DNA from: Siphonodentalium dalli
Taxonomy: Eukaryota > Mollusca > Scaphopoda > Gadilida > Siphonodentaliidae
Direction: 5' to 3'
Assembly (NCBI GenBank): GCA_032622095.1
Contig: CP136061.1
Location: 14,647,287-14,711,286, forward strand
Length of the DNA: 64,000 bases
This document shows, piece by piece, positions 43,284-55,800 of the stretch (its first letter is position 1; each line of letters starts with the position of its first letter). The translations under genes were made by a program, and so were the position numbers. The notes under the pieces are model-generated. The model did no database searches, was not told the DNA's origin, and was given only the letters and a program-made list of their open reading frames with translations.

Positions 43284-43560
43284 CTTTCGAACTGATACCG
43301 AGTTCGACACGTGCGTTGTACTTCTTCATCCTACATTTTCAAAGAAAATATGTCGTGCTTATGTGTTTCCGTTCCATCAAACGCCATCAGCAAAGGGGGA
43401 CAAACAACTCCACATCAAATATGTCCGCGAATACAAAGACTAATGTCGAACTATAGAGGCATGTTGATTTGATATACACAGTTAGTTTATATATATCTAT
43501 ATAACTATAGAAGTATGTTGATTTGATATAAATAGTTAGTTTATGTAGCCCATCAGGGGC
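43284..43560 (+). repeat. Right direct repeat flanking the 44-bp array
   Basis: Counterpart of 40138-40343. One frame stays open from the array into DTEFDTC, HPTFSKKICRAYVFPFHQ and HIKYVREYKD before a stop at 43441. It carries an extra internal duplication (ATGTTGATTTGATAT...GTTAGTTTAT twice). Family unknown. Confidence 0.65.
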
Positions 43561-45290
43561 CTATACTATGGACCATAATAATGGTAATCACAAGGTTATG
43601 GGAGGTACACAGGAGGCGTCAAGTGCAATAGACCACTGTATTGTAATAGTGTAGATTATACCCGTGTGCTCGTGGGCGCATTACCGATGGGTGATTGGGT
43701 TTAATCAGAATGGCATTCACACTGCGGCAATCAAGCGGTTGTCTCGTGGCAAACAACCTAAAGTCTGTATTGGAGTATATATATTGCCCAATTATGACAG
43801 GGACGTTGTTAGAGGGTCCCCTTTGTGGGTACACAACGTGGAGTTTAAACCTGCACACGAGACCGTCTAGTTACGTCTCTTGTACATATTATCAATAGAA
43901 TACTTCAGCGATTCTGAATGACAACCTAACTAGAAATTGAAATACATCGTACAACTAGAATTATTGGAACAGACGATAACCATTGACGAAATATAACACA
44001 ATGCACGAACGGTTGCGGTGTACTCACTGAGCGATTATTTAAAGGATACCGATTACCACTAATCAAATTGAACAAGGGTGACCCATGCTCTATAGCGATA
44101 ACATATCAATGAGTGTCTCAGAGGAATCATTTTTTTCATTGGTCAATCAAGTCACATGTGGAAAACCTATTATTGTATTGGTCACCATGCATGTGAACGC
44201 GGCATTACAAGAAGTCGCCTTTTCACTGTTAGAATAAGAGTGGAGGTCTATGGTAATCGACACCTTTTGTGTGCCCCACAGAAGCTTGTGATTACAATAA
44301 TTGTGTTCTATAGTATTGGGCCCTGGTGTGAGGTTGCATCTTTATAATTCAAAGGCGAGATAACATCACATAGGTATGGAAGGTATTCCAAATAAAGGCT
44401 TGTGTAACGCCACAACTGGACTCCGCATCGTGCATTCTTACACATATATGATATGAACGTACATCGCGGTACTATTTAAATACACTTGTATCTGTTCGAC
44501 TCCACCCGGTTTACCATGAACTTCTCGGAAGATTTGGACAAAATGTTGGTAAAATTTAGATGATTTTGTAGCAACGAAATTTTGTCCTATTCGATCAAAG
44601 TGCACTTCCTCCATGTAATAATAACACAATTGTCATGTTTAAACAACTCGGCATTTTGTACGAAGAAATTCATTGGGAATGAATATTATGCTATTTTTTA
44701 ATGCGAGTGTTTTGCCCGCGAAAGACATCTTTATTTACCAAAATCATATGTCAGAAATCACAATGAAAAGAAATTATGTTAGCTAATAGTAAGACACATA
44801 TTATGAGAAAGTTATGTAAGTTTATCAGACTTACTTGTATTAATGAAACTGCAAACTGCTCTCCTGGATAACCTGCTCATTGCACGCCGCATCACTTTCT
44901 TTTCTATTTCAAAATTGTTGATTATACGAACAACTTTCAAGTGTTTTGTGATACGTCTCTAAAATAATCAAAATATGAGAGTAGATGCGTCACAAACCAT
45001 CAAAACTATTATATATACCCACATTCAAACGACACACCAGAGACGACCTCAATGAACCCAAAACTTACATACTGCACGATAACGCCAGCTACGTTAACCG
45101 GGTACTAGAAAACCATAGTCAGAAATGGTAACGCGCTCAATATCATATATTATATACCCATGATTGTAATTATAGAATCTTTTTCATTTATGTTATTTGT
45201 AATTGGCATAGCTTATCACAAACCAATAATCAACATTATTGACATATTAATGTAAACGCCATTAAACGAAATTGAAATTATCAACTACAC
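43561..45290. other. No recognisable feature
   Basis: Frames at 43664-43870 (plus; PKVCIGVYILPNYDRDVVRG), 43619-43858 (minus), 44156-44347 and 44438-44629 are unrecognised. No tandem array or clear palindrome was seen. Confidence 0.35.
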
Positions 45291-45298
45291 CTTTTACC

Positions 45299-45353
45299 GG
45301 GCTCGGCCTCGGGGTCGCACTACAGCTCGGCCTCGGGGTGGCACTACAACTTT
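45299..45353. repeat. 26-bp direct duplication
   Basis: GCTCGGCCTCGGGGTCGCAC and GCTCGGCCTCGGGGTGGCAC are each followed by TACA. A GC-rich patch in AT-rich DNA. Confidence 0.8.
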
Positions 45354-45762
45354 TAATGTGTTCCAATAATTAACATTATATAAATAGAACCACCAACGCT
45401 ATGGCAGCGCCCAGGCGAAACAAGAATTTGTACATTAGTATACACGCGGCGCGCGTAATAAATATGTTAGAAGATCGGCGATACAGAAACAGTGAGCTTA
45501 TTTGGCGTCGGCCTAGACGTCATCGATCACTCATGGCGTCTTGTAGATGTGTACACATAATGCGCACACGATTATATAGCGAAATATACTCAATCGGGGT
45601 TCACGATTAGATTGCATTCATGCCAGTGTTTTGCGACAATTAAACATGGCTATGCTAAATACCAAATCAGTTATAGAAGTAAACATTGGAACGGTATACT
45701 ATTCACGTTGAGGGTGCTAAGGTGATAAACATATAAAGCAAGTGCAGAAGGAGCAATATTTA

Positions 45763-47105
45763 TTGTAGGAAATGTTTAGATAATAAGATCAACACACGAC
45801 GTTATTATCTGAACATTTCCTATGTGATAACTATTCACTAATGATACTTTAGTATAGAAAGGATTAAACTTATTATCTGAACATTCCCTATGTGATAATT
45901 GCTCATCAATGATGCTTTAGTATAGAAAGGGTTAAACTTATTATCTGAACATTCCCTATGGGATAACTATTCACTAATGATACTTTAGTATATAAAGGGT
46001 TAAACTTATTATCTGAACATTCCCTATGGGATAACTATTCACTAATGATACTTTAGTATATAAAGGGTTAAACTTATTATTTGAACATTTACTATGGGAT
46101 AACTATTCACTAATGATACTTTAGTATAGAAAGGGTTAAACTTATTATCTGAACATTCCCTATGGGATAACTATTCACTAATGATACTTTAGTATAGAAA
46201 GGGTTAAACTTATTATCTGAACATTCCTTATGGGATAACTATTCACTAATGATACTGTAGTATAGAAAGGGTTAAACTTATTATCTGAACATTCCCTATG
46301 TGATAACTGCTCATCAATGATGCTTTAGTATAGAAAGGGTTAACTTATTATCTAAACATTTCCTATGGGATAACTATTCACTAATGATACTTTAGTATAT
46401 AAAGGGATAAACTTATTATCTGAACATTCCCTATGGGATAACTATTCACTAATGATACTTTAGTATATAAAGGGTTAAACTTATTATCTGAACATTCCCT
46501 ATGGGATAACTATTCACTAATGATACTTTAGTATATAAAGGGTTAAACTTATTATCTGAACATTCCCTATGGGATAACTATTGACTAATGATACTTTAGT
46601 ATAGAAAGGGTTAAACTTATTATCTGAACATTCCCTATGGGATAACTATTCACTAATGATACTTTAGTATATAAAGGGTTAAACTTATTATCTGAACATT
46701 TCCTATGGGATAAATACTGATCAGTGATGCTTTATTATAGAAAGGATTAAACATATTATCTAAATATTTCATATAGGATAACTACTCATCAATGATACTT
46801 TAGTATAGAAAGGGTTAAACTTATTATCTGAACATTTCCTATGGGATAACTATTCACTAATGATACTTTAGTATAGAAATGGTTAAACTTATTATCTGAA
46901 CTGTTCTATGGGATAACTACTGGTCAGTGATGCTTTATTATAGATAGGGTTAAACGTATTATCTGGACATTTAATATGGCATAACTACTTATCAATGATG
47001 CTTTAGTATAGAAAGAGTTAAACTTATTATCTGAACATTGCATATGGGGTAACTACTCACCAATGATGCTTTAGTACATAAAGGGTTAAACTTATTATCT
47101 GAACT
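45763..47105. repeat. 68-bp tandem repeat, about 19 copies, with an inverted leader
   Basis: Unit AAACTTATTATCTGAACATT, CCCTATGGGATAACTATTCA, CTAATGATACTTTAGTATAG, AAAGGGTT. At the left edge TAGGAAATGTTTAGATAATA (45767-45787) is the inverse of TTATTATCTGAACATTTCCTA in the first unit, so the array begins with a hairpin. Edge units at the right (46680-47100) are the most diverged, with central ones nearly identical. Confidence 0.92.
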
Positions 47106-47955
47106 TGTCCGAAATATTCGACCGCGCGTTATACTGTTTGCAATATAAATCCTAGGTCCAAAATGTTCTTTAAATCTAAAAGAGTGACATTTGCGGAACG
47201 TTTTAATACACACAAATCATGTCCGTCTAGCGGGGAATTCGCTTTAAATATTGTGTTTTCGTAACTAGTGTCAGAACCGCACTAAACAAATAATGTCATA
47301 TTTTAGACCACACCACAACATTCAAACTTTACAACAAAGAGTTAGTTCCTGTGCCAATGGCTATTTTACGGAAAGGCGTGATGTATGTTTATGCAAACAC
47401 ACACAAGGCTATTGACCAATCAGGCCCAATTGTCTGTTTTATTCTCTCTTATTTATTCCCCCCGTATCCGCTAGATGTCACTCCGAACCATATTTACACC
47501 AGTGTAATCGATACATCGTCGGGTTCGTGACCATACCTTTGCCATCCACTAAACCTAACTTTGTTATTACCTAGCCCAATAGTTATTGTGAACACCCTTC
47601 GCCCTTGTTGTGGTAACCTATATATGTGTTGTAATAAGGCGACACCGTGGATCACACACGCGGTATTAAAGTTTAAGGAGGTCAAGCTACCAATTTTGAA
47701 TGGGGATTTCCATGCAAATTTCACCAGCAAAAGTTATATATGAAGCAATTGTCTGGGAACTAAAGTAGCCATACCATTAATGATTAAACAGACATAACAT
47801 ATAACTGGCGGTCAGGCTTGTTAAATAGACAGTTTTTGCTATACATTTATTTTAGATTTTTTTTTTGTAAATACAACACTTGACCTAGTTTTGAAAAATC
47901 AATAATAATAAAACAATAAATAGATCAACATTATAATGGAACAAATTCCAAGATA
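47106..47955. other. No recognisable feature
   Basis: Overlapping frames at 47494-47730 (minus) and 47561-47743 (plus) share a GC-richer patch but have no recognised domain. Otherwise AT-rich. Confidence 0.35.
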
Positions 47956-47960
47956 AATAT

Positions 47961-48426
47961 GTATTGTTACTCTCGGTCTCCAAATAAAAGTGCAGGCCCA
48001 ATTAATAGTGCAGGGGGGGGGGGGGATTCCATTGAAAGTTAATAAAAGTGCAGATCCAAATAATAGTGCAGGGGGACTCTGAGCAAAACACCACATGCCT
48101 GGTTAAACAAATTATTTTTTGTAGTAGGTCAAGTATAGGAATCAACATAGTACATGTATGTCTCATGTGATATTTTATTCAATATTAATTAAATGTCCAT
48201 ATGTATGCCATACATGTATACTTGAATATGTACATGCATAAAGTTATAAGCTCATCATTTTGATATCAGAATCATATAGAAATCTTGACTTTATGTTGTT
48301 TTCAATTTTAATAGCCTCAAAATTAATAAACGTGCAGACCCAAATAAGCACTGTGTATTGGGGAAATTTCCCACGAAAATAATAAACGTGCATGCATGTT
48401 TATTTGGAGCCCAAGAGTATCAATAC
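47961..48426. mobile_element. Candidate TIR element (466 bp)
   Basis: GTATTGTTACTCTCGGTCTC-CAAATAAAAG at the left and, inverted from the right, GTATTGATACTCTTGGGCTC-CAAATAAACA: about 28 bp of imperfect terminal inverted repeat. Internally AATAAAxGTGCAGxxCCAA/TAATAGTGCAGGGGG motifs repeat in both orientations, with a poly-G run at about 48014. No clear target duplication. Non-coding. Confidence 0.5.
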
Positions 48427-50884
48427 CGCACAGTCACACCCACAAATATTTGCAACCCTGTAACGTTTGCTGCGGAGATTTGATGGGAATGCCCATTCAA
48501 AATTTGTCACTTGACCTCCTCCTTAAAAGCTTCCATTGCGGAGATATATTGGTTACACATAATCATATGACACCGCTCACTGGTGTTACGAAGATCTAAA
48601 ACTTGTCGTTAATAACCCATATCATTAGCAAAAATGTAATAAATATGACCAGTTGTCATATAACTATATTGTATCCATTACTGACACGCGTCTACGTTCA
48701 ATTATTTGTTAAGACGTATAAGGTAATGTGACATATACTGCAAATTCATTGTCGTAAAATACGTTCATTTGACGGATGTCAAGCTGACCTTCGAACACTG
48801 AGCCTGGTATTATCTTTTGTTTGGAATGTGGTATTAGATTGTACGTCTGGTGTCTACTCCACGAAATGCGACGCAAATCTGCCTTGTCTATTTGGTATAT
48901 ACAATGTACGATATCGTTTGGACATGCTGAAATACAAATGGTGTGTTTGAGGTATACACATGTTGTGGGGATAATTATTGCGACAAGACTAAGCTCCCAT
49001 TAACATTCCAGCCTGTAACATTCATCAATGAGCATAATTATTCTTGCCGCATGCCAGTAATAACAATAATAACTGCATGTTGTTTGTTCCGTTTATTATT
49101 ACATGGACATATAACTTGAAATTGTTCATAACTCGGAATTCTTCAACTAATGTCAATTGTTTCTGGAATTAAAGATCGAGTTATATTAGCATCATATGCT
49201 TACAAACGCATCAGTGTGGGTCTATCTCTTCATATAACAAGTTCTATATATTATCCTGTATATATAATAATAAATATGAATCGAATATTGATTTTATTTC
49301 GAATATTCTTAAATAATATACATACAATCAATTTATGACAGTTTACGGCTCGTGTTTGTTCGGAGCGTACCAAGCGGGATAACTCTATCTAAAATTTATA
49401 AAATTAGTAACGAAACAATGTACCACATGATAATCACATTACGTAAGAAAATATCGATATAAAATAAATAGTAATTGATAGAAGTCTTCGCGGACAGGTG
49501 TCTTCGACTCATATCTATTAGTTTATACCAAGTAAACTATTTAAAACGTATTTTGGAAGAGCTAGACCATCTTTAAGTGTCATAGATATTCGTGATAGGG
49601 AAACATGTGACGTAGGGGGTCACGTGCACATTGGATCGGTCTGACATTTCATAAAAAAGCAATACAGATATATGAGCTATAGTTTACCAATTATTACATT
49701 CATTGTCACAATACACTATCTTGGTGCGTATAATGATTCTCTCACTTAACACGTAAGGAATCCGGAGCTCCAAGTACAAGTGTAGGCATGTAGCATTGTC
49801 CGCGTTAGCCGCGTTACGGGACGTTATTCTGGCATAAACGACTATTATCACGATCGACCCTCACATCAAACGGGGTCAGTGGGTAATTGGCGGTCATTTC
49901 AAAGAGGTTTAATTATCTCTCTTGGTGCGGGAGGGCTGCTAGTGTTTATCATAGGACAAGCATAAACAATTGATGCTGGACAAGTAGGAACCATATTAGC
50001 TTATTTCCTCTCAGCGAAGTATGAAGAACACTCGAACTGGGCTTATTGGTGGTCGGCCTTGTTAGGATGAGAACGGGACTCGGGTTATTGGCTGGGAACT
50101 GGGCAACAAGTGGGTATATGTTATTTGTAAAACGGTCATTTACCTTTGATAAGAGTTAATACTGGCTCAGACTAATGATCGCAATTAGAGAGTAATATTT
50201 GTTCCAAAGGCAATACTTACGGGTTGTTGTTATGTGGTATGGCGGCGTATGGCATGATGGTATAAACTAGAACACAATTAAGTCAATGTATGCGACTCAT
50301 GGCAACCCATAGCTTGTTTACAAGCAGTGAATCCAGTAGCAATACATACCGGAATGACATGTCGATTTAAACTCGAGACCAGCGCATAAGGAAAATGGGC
50401 TCTCGTGATTTTGACGGCACGCCAAGTCCTAAAAATTACCTAATGGTAAACATACGTAACGTTTAAGACGACAAACGGCGACGTACTTTGTATTATGTTA
50501 TATATATATATTATTGAAACACAAACAATCAGATGATTTTCAAAACAGACAGAGGTATATTTTGTTATTTACCGAAAATCCCATTGACTCGAGACGTATA
50601 CATTCAATCATCTTCCCTTTCGCACGTTCACACTACCTTACGGTTAGACGGAAATACATGTTTTCCATAGCCCCATGCAGTGTTACAGTTTAGCCATTGT
50701 TTGGATACGAATGCATCACAGATTTGGGAACATTCACGTGTTCACATGCCATGGGTATTGTATTTCTTGAATATGTAAATTTATTTGAAACGTTATACAG
50801 AATATTCCGTAGCTCGTATTTGAGATATACCGTGTACACATCCAAAGGACGTTATTAAACTTATTTACTTCCTTCTAACATTAA
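48427..50884. other. No recognisable feature
   Basis: Frames at 48396-48599, 48821-49003 and 49150-49338 are unrecognised. An (AT)n run lies at about 50496-50510. A 2.4-kb stretch with no tandem or inverted structure that I could see. Confidence 0.4.
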
Positions 50885-51138
50885 GTACATATTATGGACT
50901 TGTTCGGGTGTGTGAAACTGATAATTTGCTATTCAGGTGCTGTGGCAACTAGAGGAATGTAACATTTTAGTAACATCGCCGAAAATTTCAAGCAGATCGA
51001 CCGTACCACTCCATTAAAATGATCGTCTGGACTACCCTCAATTGTAAATATTTACTTCTCGATTCGGGACGCAACTATCTGCGATAAACTAACAAAAACA
51101 ATATCACCTTCGAGAATCACTGCAATTAATTAATATAT
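50885..51138 (+). repeat. Dispersed repeat family A, copy 3
   Basis: TAACATCGCCGAAAATTTCA, GATCGACCGTACCACTC, CTCAATTGTAAATATTTACT, GATTCGGGACGCAACTATCT and ending CACTGCAATTAATTAATATA. Same orientation as 2943-3190. It runs directly into MITE copy 5. Confidence 0.85.
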
Positions 51139-51460
51139 AGGTCGCCTCGCATATATAAGAGAATGCATTAGCTTAACACATTAAAAATTATAAAATTGTT
51201 AAAGAATGTAAGAAAAAATGGTAAAAAGTGTTAAAAAAAGATTTTTTTTAGGCCAATGCATTCTCTTATATATGCGAGGCGACCTATGGTCGACTCGCAT
51301 ATATAAGAGAATGCATTGGCACAGGGCATAACTGTAACTATCACAATGTGGTCAAGGAGCCGGTTCCAATGATATCCATATTTGTATGGTTCTATTGAGA
51401 CAGACCGAAGATATTTTAGGCTGTTATTTGGCCGGTTTTGGCCGTTTTGTAAAGGGTTAA
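51139..51460 (+). mobile_element. piggyBac-type double-hairpin MITE, copy 5 (5'-truncated)
   Basis: Starts inside the first hairpin (GGTCGCCTCGCATATATAAG), so the left terminus, TTAA and half a hairpin are missing. The second hairpin is intact. The right end has lost GAAGCTT and TGGG segments but keeps GTAAAGGG-TTAA (TTAA 51457-51460). The join with family A lies in AT-rich ATATATA, consistent with rearrangement there. Confidence 0.85.
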
Positions 51461-52814
51461 CACGCGAACAATCACTGTGTACGGCAGTCGAAGCCTTTTG
51501 CAGCTGGAAATGATCTACGATTAAGTTGTGATTCCCAGATGATATGGTGATAGCTCAAGTATTTCACCGTGTATCCTGTTTTGATTATAGTAAAGGTGTA
51601 TGTGTGTGTTTGGATAGGGGTGCCTAGTTCGAAATCTTCAACTGGATTTCTCCATGGGGACTGGCACTAATTGCTCAGTTTTCTGGAAATTGAATTATCA
51701 AGTGACCAATCTTGAATAGGGATTCATAACCGCATAACCGCACATGTCGGAATGAATGTGGATAGAAAATTGCCAATAATTCATTATGTATGCTATATTG
51801 TTTGTATATAATTTGTTTATTACTAATTGTATACTTTAGGCGAAGACTTCCATGCCAGACAGTAAATACGTTGTCTACTCCACTGGATGAATGACACAAT
51901 TGATTAGCGGTATGCCTGTTCCAGATTAATGTAACAACTGCTTCATTTGAGCCGCAGCTTTGCATTGGAATTCCAATCTAATCTCGAGTTAACGTTCCCT
52001 TGCTATGATGCATATCAAAAAGTTCGTCTCTGTGGACGCACTCCAATGCTGTATCTCCGAAACCATAATGTCAGTCAGTTAGAAACTGTGAGATCGACAC
52101 GCTAGAAACATTAGGTGATTAATCATTGGAGCTGGGTGTCATGGATGCGAAAACAGTATGCACATGCATTCTCCTATATACTCGAACCTCCCATATGGAG
52201 TTATTTACTTATACGATGGCTGTGATTCTCGCAATAGTGATTGTATGAAGACGTGTGTCATGCGACCACGGTGGCTAAATTGTAATTGTAAGATGCATGG
52301 CCCATTATTCCAACATGAGCCGCCCAAAGATGGCTAGATCTAATCCCGATTAGCGTGGATTTGTGATCCCGCAAAGGGGTGGTAAACTGGATGGGGCATT
52401 GCTCAGATAAAATATAGATTTATAACATTGAACACAACACCCGATTGTCATTGTTGATTTTGCCGTTAGAGCTGTATGACTAGTTAACCTTCATCAATGT
52501 TGTTCTATCTCTAACTCTATGGTTAATTAACATTCGTCAAACACGTTAAAAACTACGCGATGATGAAATAGATTTAGCTACTGTTCAAAAACTGGTTCCT
52601 TGTATACTTTTTTAGTACAGGCAAGGCATTTATATGTTCATCGGGATGGGTTCTGCTAAATAATTGGACTCTATTCCAATTTTAATGTCACGTGACCTCC
52701 AAATTCAAGAGGGCTGCGAAAGTTTTTCAGTTTCTTTCCTGGAGAACGGTGTGTTTTGCATGCAGTTGTGTAAATTTCCTGTCAAATTAATCATCCGCGG
52801 TCTTTACTCCACCC
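51461..52814. other. No recognisable feature
   Basis: A 96-codon minus-strand frame at 51675-51965 is unrecognised. GCATTCTCCTATATACTCG at about 52168 resembles half a MITE hairpin arm, but no partner arm was found. Confidence 0.35.
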
Positions 52815-52892
52815 ACCGACGACGACTAACCGACTACTGTCGACGATTGACCGACTATAGGCGATGACAGACCGACTACCGACGATGACTGA
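52815..52892. repeat. Degenerate ~20-bp repeat at the satellite edge
   Basis: CGACGACGACTAACCGACTA, TCGACGATTGACCGACTATA, CGATGACAGACCGACTACC and CGATGACTGA form a loose array directly before the 55-bp satellite. Confidence 0.7.
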
Positions 52893-52894
52893 GA

Positions 52895-55800
52895 TTCCGG
52901 TCATTATCATTATGACAGCCTGGGTCATGCCCATACATATCGGACTCAGACTCTACCATTATAATTATGACAGCCTGGGTCATGCCCATACATATCGGAC
53001 TCAGACTCTACCATTATAATTATGACATCCCGGTCATGCCCATACATATCGGACTCAGACTCTACCATTATAATTATGACAGCCTGGGTCATGCCCATAC
53101 ATATCGGACTCAGAATCTACCATTATAATTATGACAGCCTGGGTCATGCCCATACATATCGGACTCAGACTCTACCATTGTAATTATGACAGCCGGGGTC
53201 ATGCCCATACATATCGGACTCAGACTCTACCACTGTAATTATGACAGCCCGGGTCATGCCCATACATATCGGACTCAGACTATACCATTGTAATTATGAC
53301 AGCACGGGTCATGCCCATACATATCGGACTCAGAATCTACCATTGTAATTATGACATCCGGGTCATGCCCGTGTATATCGGACTCAGGCTCTACCATTAT
53401 ACTTATGACAGCCTGGGTCATGCCCATACATATCGGACTCAGACTCTACCATTATAATTATGACAGCCTGGGTCATGCCCATACATATCGGACTCAGAAT
53501 CTACCATTATAATTATGACAGCCCGGGTCATGCCCATACATATCGGCCTCAGACTCTACCACTGTAATTATGACAGACTGGGTCATGCCCATACATATCG
53601 GACTCAGACTCTACCATTATAATTATGACAGCCTGGGTCATGTCCGTGTATATCGGACTCAGACTCTACCATTGTAATTATGACAGCCTGTGTCATGCCC
53701 ATACATATCGGACACAGACTCTACCATTGTAATTATGACAGCCTGGGTCATGCCCATACATATCGGACTCAGACTCTACCATTATAATTATGACAGCCTG
53801 GGTCATGCCCATACATATCGGACTCAGACTCTACCATTATAATTATGACAGCCTGGGTCATGCCCATACATATCGGACTCAGACTCTACCATTCTAATTA
53901 TGACAGCCTGGGTCATGCCCGTGTATATCAGACTCAGACTCTACCATTGTAATTATGACAGCCTGGGTCATGCTCATACATATCGGACTCAGACTCTACC
54001 ATTGTAATTATGACAGCCTGGGTCATGCCCATACATATCGGACTCAGACTCTACCATTCTAATTATGACACCCTGGGTCATGCCCGTACATATCGAACTC
54101 AGACACTACCATTATAATTATGACAGCCTGGGTCATGCCCGTACATATCGGACTCAGACACTACCATTATAATTCTGACAGCCTGGGTCATGGCCATACA
54201 TATCGGACTCAGACTCTACCATTATAATTATGACAGCCTGGGTCATGCCCATACATATCGGACTCAAACTATATCATTGTAATTACGACAGCCTGGGTCA
54301 TGCCCATACATATCGGAGTCAGACTCTACCATTGTAATTACGACGGCCTGGGTCATGCCCATACATATCGGACTCAGAATCTACCATTGTATTTATGACA
54401 GGTTGGGTCATGCTCATACATATCGGACTCAGACTCTACCATTATAATTATGACAGCCTGGATCATGCCCATACATATCGGACTCAGACTCTACCATTGT
54501 AATTATGACAGCCTGGATCATGCCCGTACATATCGGACTCAGACTCTACCATTATAATTATGACAGCCTGGGTCATGACCATACATATCGGACTCAGACT
54601 CTACCATTATAATTATGACAGCCTGGGTAATGCCCGTGTATATCGGACTCAGACTCTACCATTGTAATTATGACAGCCTGGGTCATGCCCATACATATCG
54701 GACTCAGACTCGACCATTATAATTATGACAGCCTGGGTCATGCCCATACATATCGGACTCAGACTCTACCATTGTAATTATGACAGCCTGGGTCAAGCCC
54801 ATACATATCGGACTCAGAATCTACCATTGTAATTATGACAGCCTGAGTCATGTCCGTGTATATCGGACTCAGACTCGACCATTATAATTATGACAGCCTG
54901 GGTCATGCCCATACATATCGGACTCAGACTCTACCATTGTAATTATGAAAGCCGGGGTCATGCCCATACATATCAGACTAAGACTATACCATTATAATTA
55001 TGACAGCCTGGGTCATGCCCATACATATCGGACTCAGAATCTACCATTGTAATTATGACAGCCTGAGTCATACCCGTGTATATCGGACTCAGACTCGACC
55101 ATTATAATTTTGACAGCCTGAGTCATGCCCGTGTATATCGGACTCAGACTCGACCATTATAATTATGATAGCCTGGGTCATGCCCATACATATCGGAGTC
55201 AGACTCTACCATTGTAATTATGACAGCCTGGGTCATGCCCATACATATCGGACTCAGAATCTACCATTGTAATTATGACAGCCTGAGTCATGCCCGTGTA
55301 TATCGGACTCAGACTCGACCATTATAATTTTGACAGCCTGTGTCATGCCCGTGTATATCGGACTCAGGCTCTACCATTATAATTATGACAGCCTGGGTCA
55401 TGCCCATACATATCGGACTCAGAATCTACCATTGTAATTATGACAGCCTGAGTCATGCCCGTGTATATCGGACTCAGACTCGACCATTATAATTTTGACA
55501 GCCTGTGTCATGTCCGTGCATATCGGACTCAGACTCTACCATTATAATTATGGCAGCCCGGGTCATGCCCATACATATCGGACTCAGACTCTACCATTAT
55601 AATTATGACAGCCTGTGTCATGCCCATACATATCGGACTCAGACTCTACCATTGTAATTATGACAGCCTGGGTCATGCCCGTGTATATCGGACTCAGACT
55701 CTTCCATTATAATTATGACAGCCCGGGTCATGCCCATACATATCGGACTCAGACTCTACCATTATAATTATGACAGCACGGGTCATGCCCATACATATCG

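Noticed and set aside
41794-43443. Repeated 60-95-codon frames in the 44-bp array
   Set aside because: The frame changes at each unit since 44 is not a multiple of three; no gene features.
49800-50160. Plus-strand frame with hydrophobic, W-rich peptides (DAGQVGTILAYFLSAKYEEH)
   Set aside because: Three in-frame stops in about 110 codons is what chance predicts. I recognise no family, and reading TGA as W for a mitochondrial origin has no other support.
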